From positions 1-7,291 of the forward strand of contig JAPULP010000214.1 of the NCBI GenBank assembly GCA_027294815.1: a DNA stretch of 7,291 bases. The letters are read 5' to 3'. The translations under genes and the position numbers were made by a program. The DNA is from Gemmatimonadota bacterium. GTDB lineage: Bacteria; Gemmatimonadota; Gemmatimonadetes; Gemmatimonadales; GWC2-71-9. Positions within the stretch are counted from its first letter, which is position 1, and each line of letters starts with the position of its first letter. Of this stretch, positions 5,391 through 7,291 are shown in pieces. Under the pieces are notes generated by a model. That model ran no database searches. It saw only the letters and a list, made by a program, of their open reading frames with translations, and had not been told where the DNA came from.

Positions 5391-7291
5391 ATGACGGATC
5401 ACGACGACAAAATGATCACGCCTGCGGCGAACGAGTCAGGCAAGCCCAGCCGCCGCGAGTTTCTCAAAGGCACGTTGGCGGGCGCGGCGACGGTCTCTCT
5501 CGGCGCACCATCGGAAGTCGCGGCCGAGCACGAACCGTCCTCCGAAACTCAGCTGGCCCCCGAAGAGTTCGACGTCGCAATCGTCGGCGGCGGCGTGGCC
5601 GGTTGTTATGTCGCGTACCGGTTGCTCCATGGCGACTTCGATCCCAACTCGGCGTTGGGGAAGCTCAAGCAGGCCAACAATGGTCTGAAAGTCGGTCTCT
5701 TTGAATACTCCGGTCGAGTCGGCGGGCGGCTGACCTCGGCCCGGATACCGCTCCCCAACAACCCCGACAAGGGCATCGGCGAGGGCTCCGATGAACCGCG
5801 GCAGTACGCCGAGTTCGGCGGGTTCAGGTTTCAGCCACAGATGCACATCGTACGCGATCTCGCTGCGCTGCTCGGTTTGGAGGATGAGCCCTTCCCCGTA
5901 GACGAGCCCGGGGAAAACCCGGTGTATGTACGCGGTACACGCCTGACGCAGCAGACCATCGGTGGCGTAGAGAATACGCCTCCAACGCAGCCGCCGACGT
6001 ACAACATCAGCATGCTGCCGTATCATTTCACCGCTGCAGAGGAAACAGTCCTGGAGAACGGAACCGATTTCACCACGTACGTTGCAAATCAGGCGTTTAA
6101 AGAACATCTGCCAGACGATACCGATTCCCCGGACCATCCTGCAACTCCGAATGGGTACTTCACTCTGCGGAAGAGATACCATGCAGCCTTCCAAGTGTCA
6201 CATTGGTCCGAGGTCAAGACCCTCCGTGACATGTACGAAAGAGCAAAACAGCAGGTCGTGGTCGACGGGCGTCCACTCGTAGAGTGGTCGTGGTGGGCGT
6301 TGATGAGCCGGTTCCTGAGTCCGGAGGCAATCGCCTACGTCGAGGATACCGGCGGCTACAACTCACGTTGGGCACCGGGCAACGTCTCCTCCAACCTGCG
6401 CGAGGATTTCTATTTCGCCACCGCAGGCGACATTTACAACGGCGACTCTCATCCCACAGAACCCAAGGACACCGCGTGGAAACACATCACGACGGGGTAC
6501 TCGGACATTCCCAATAAACTCTACGAGCGCTTCTTGAAGGCCGGCGGCTCGGGTCGCCTCAATCATCAGTTGGTGCGCTTCGACAAGGCTGCCGGCGGAG
6601 GGTACGAGCTGCTGTTCTTCCGGAGGGAATCGGGGACCACGACGTCGGGCCAGGCCGAGTATCAGATCAACCTGGATGCCAAAAAGGGCCGGTTGGTCAG
6701 CGCCAAGTTCCTCGTGCTCGCCATCCCGAAGCGTGCACTGGAATTGCTGGACAGGAGCACGTTTTTCCTGCGCGACGTGAAGGTCAACAACCTGCTGGAT
6801 ACAGTCCTCAACGATCCGGCCATCAGAATATTCATGGCCTATGAAACTCCCTGGTGGCGAGTCCAGACCACCATCCAGCCCACCCCCACGAACCCCAACC
6901 CGCCCCCCCCCTTGACGCGGGGGCGGAGCACCACGGACCTCCAGGTGAGGCAGTTCTACTATTGGCTGACCGCGCCCGCAAGCGCGGCGAATCAGGCGTC
7001 GTTCCTGCTCGCGAGCTACTCGAACGGACAGGCGGAGCGGTATTGGCGCAGCCTCGAGGGCGGTCCCGCGTACGACGATTCGAAAGGCTCGGTTGCCCAG
7101 GCCGGCCGGAACGACGGCCCGCAAGGGATCGGGCCACGGGCGGCGGCGGAGACGATGGCGAAGCTGGCCCACGAACAGATCATGCAGGTCGTCGGCGTGA
7201 CTGACGCCCCCGAGCCCTACTACGCGCACTTCCAAAACTGGACGAAGGAGCCGTGGGGCGCCGGCTGGCACGCGTTCACCGCCGGGAGCGA
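5391..7291 (+). CDS. Tat-exported FAD-dependent amine oxidase / L-amino-acid oxidase-like protein (3' end cut)
   Basis: 633 codons are present and the frame is open at the window end. The N-terminus has a twin-arginine signal, SRREFLK (20-26), followed by a weakly hydrophobic Ala/Gly stretch, so the folded flavoprotein is probably exported. FDVAIVGGGVAG (60-71) is the GxGxxG Rossmann strand for FAD, Glu105 ends beta2, and GRVGGR (108-113) is the GG motif of the flavin amine oxidase superfamily. FGGFRF (142-147) follows as in related oxidases, and NWTKEPWGAGWHAF (616-629) resembles their C-terminal FAD-contact segment near the catalytic pocket. Residues 496-511 are a Pro/Thr/Asn-rich insert encoded over a run of nine C. 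The ATG at 5391 is preceded by AGGAAGG (13 nt away) and a nearer GAGAG. The substrate is unknown: amino acid, amine or alkaloid are all possible. The upstream heme protein suggests dehydrogenase rather than oxygen-using activity, which is inference. Confidence 0.87.
   Translation, partial: MTDHDDKMITPAANESGKPSRREFLKGTLAGAATVSLGAPSEVAAEHEPSSETQLAPEEFDVAIVGGGVAGCYVAYRLLHGDFDPNSALGKLKQANNGLKVGLFEYSGRVGGRLTSARIPLPNNPDKGIGEGSDEPRQYAEFGGFRFQPQMHIVRDLAALLGLEDEPFPVDEPGENPVYVRGTRLTQQTIGGVENTPPTQPPTYNISMLPYHFTAAEETVLENGTDFTTYVANQAFKEHLPDDTDSPDHPATPNGYFTLRKRYHAAFQVSHWSEVKTLRDMYERAKQQVVVDGRPLVEWSWWALMSRFLSPEAIAYVEDTGGYNSRWAPGNVSSNLREDFYFATAGDIYNGDSHPTEPKDTAWKHITTGYSDIPNKLYERFLKAGGSGRLNHQLVRFDKAAGGGYELLFFRRESGTTTSGQAEYQINLDAKKGRLVSAKFLVLAIPKRALELLDRSTFFLRDVKVNNLLDTVLNDPAIRIFMAYETPWWRVQTTIQPTPTNPNPPPPLTRGRSTTDLQVRQFYYWLTAPASAANQASFLLASYSNGQAERYWRSLEGGPAYDDSKGSVAQAGRNDGPQGIGPRAAAETMAKLAHEQIMQVVGVTDAPEPYYAHFQNWTKEPWGAGWHAFTAGS

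Noticed and set aside
6363..7271. A 302-codon minus-strand open frame opposite the flavoenzyme
   Set aside because: It is the antisense of a gene with clear FAD and amine oxidase motifs; the product has no family features and no ribosome site was evident.

Overview
The window is GC-rich bacterial DNA that appears densely coding outside one 774-base gap. It holds five genes in two divergent groups. The lineage cannot be fixed from the sequence. A Tat-type signal, a covalent heme c motif and a molybdenum-storage gene pair suggest a high-GC, probably Gram-negative soil or environmental bacterium (a proteobacterium, myxobacterium or similar phylum).

Left part, minus strand (2547 down to 1): four co-oriented genes with very short or negative spacing, probably one operon. 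In transcription order these are a class I SAM-dependent methyltransferase (2547-1753), then mosB (1716-901) and mosA (882-55). The two mos genes encode the paralogous subunits of a molybdenum/tungsten storage protein of the amino-acid-kinase fold. The fourth is the start of an ABC-transporter ATPase (83 to the window edge), whose ATG lies inside the 3' end of mosA. The likely theme is oxyanion (molybdate/tungstate) handling: ATP-dependent storage as a polyoxometalate, coupled to a transporter. The methyltransferase's role there is unknown.

Middle (2548-3321): a gap between the divergent units with no convincing gene. It contains a short array of three GTGTCGC motifs about 20 bp apart in an AT-richer pocket, a 17-bp imperfect palindrome upstream of the rightward genes, and a weak promoter candidate for the leftward operon.

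Right part, plus strand (3322 to the end): a two-gene unit. The first gene encodes a 668-residue exported protein with one CxxCH heme-attachment motif very near its C-terminus. The second, 62 bp downstream, encodes a Tat-exported FAD protein of the flavin amine oxidase / L-amino-acid oxidase superfamily, cut by the window end at residue 633. I infer a periplasmic amine or amino-acid oxidation pair in which the heme protein could take electrons from the flavoenzyme, comparable in logic to the nicotine oxidoreductase NicA2 with its cytochrome c CycN. This pair is the most interesting content of the window. No tRNA, rRNA, CRISPR array or intact mobile element is visible.
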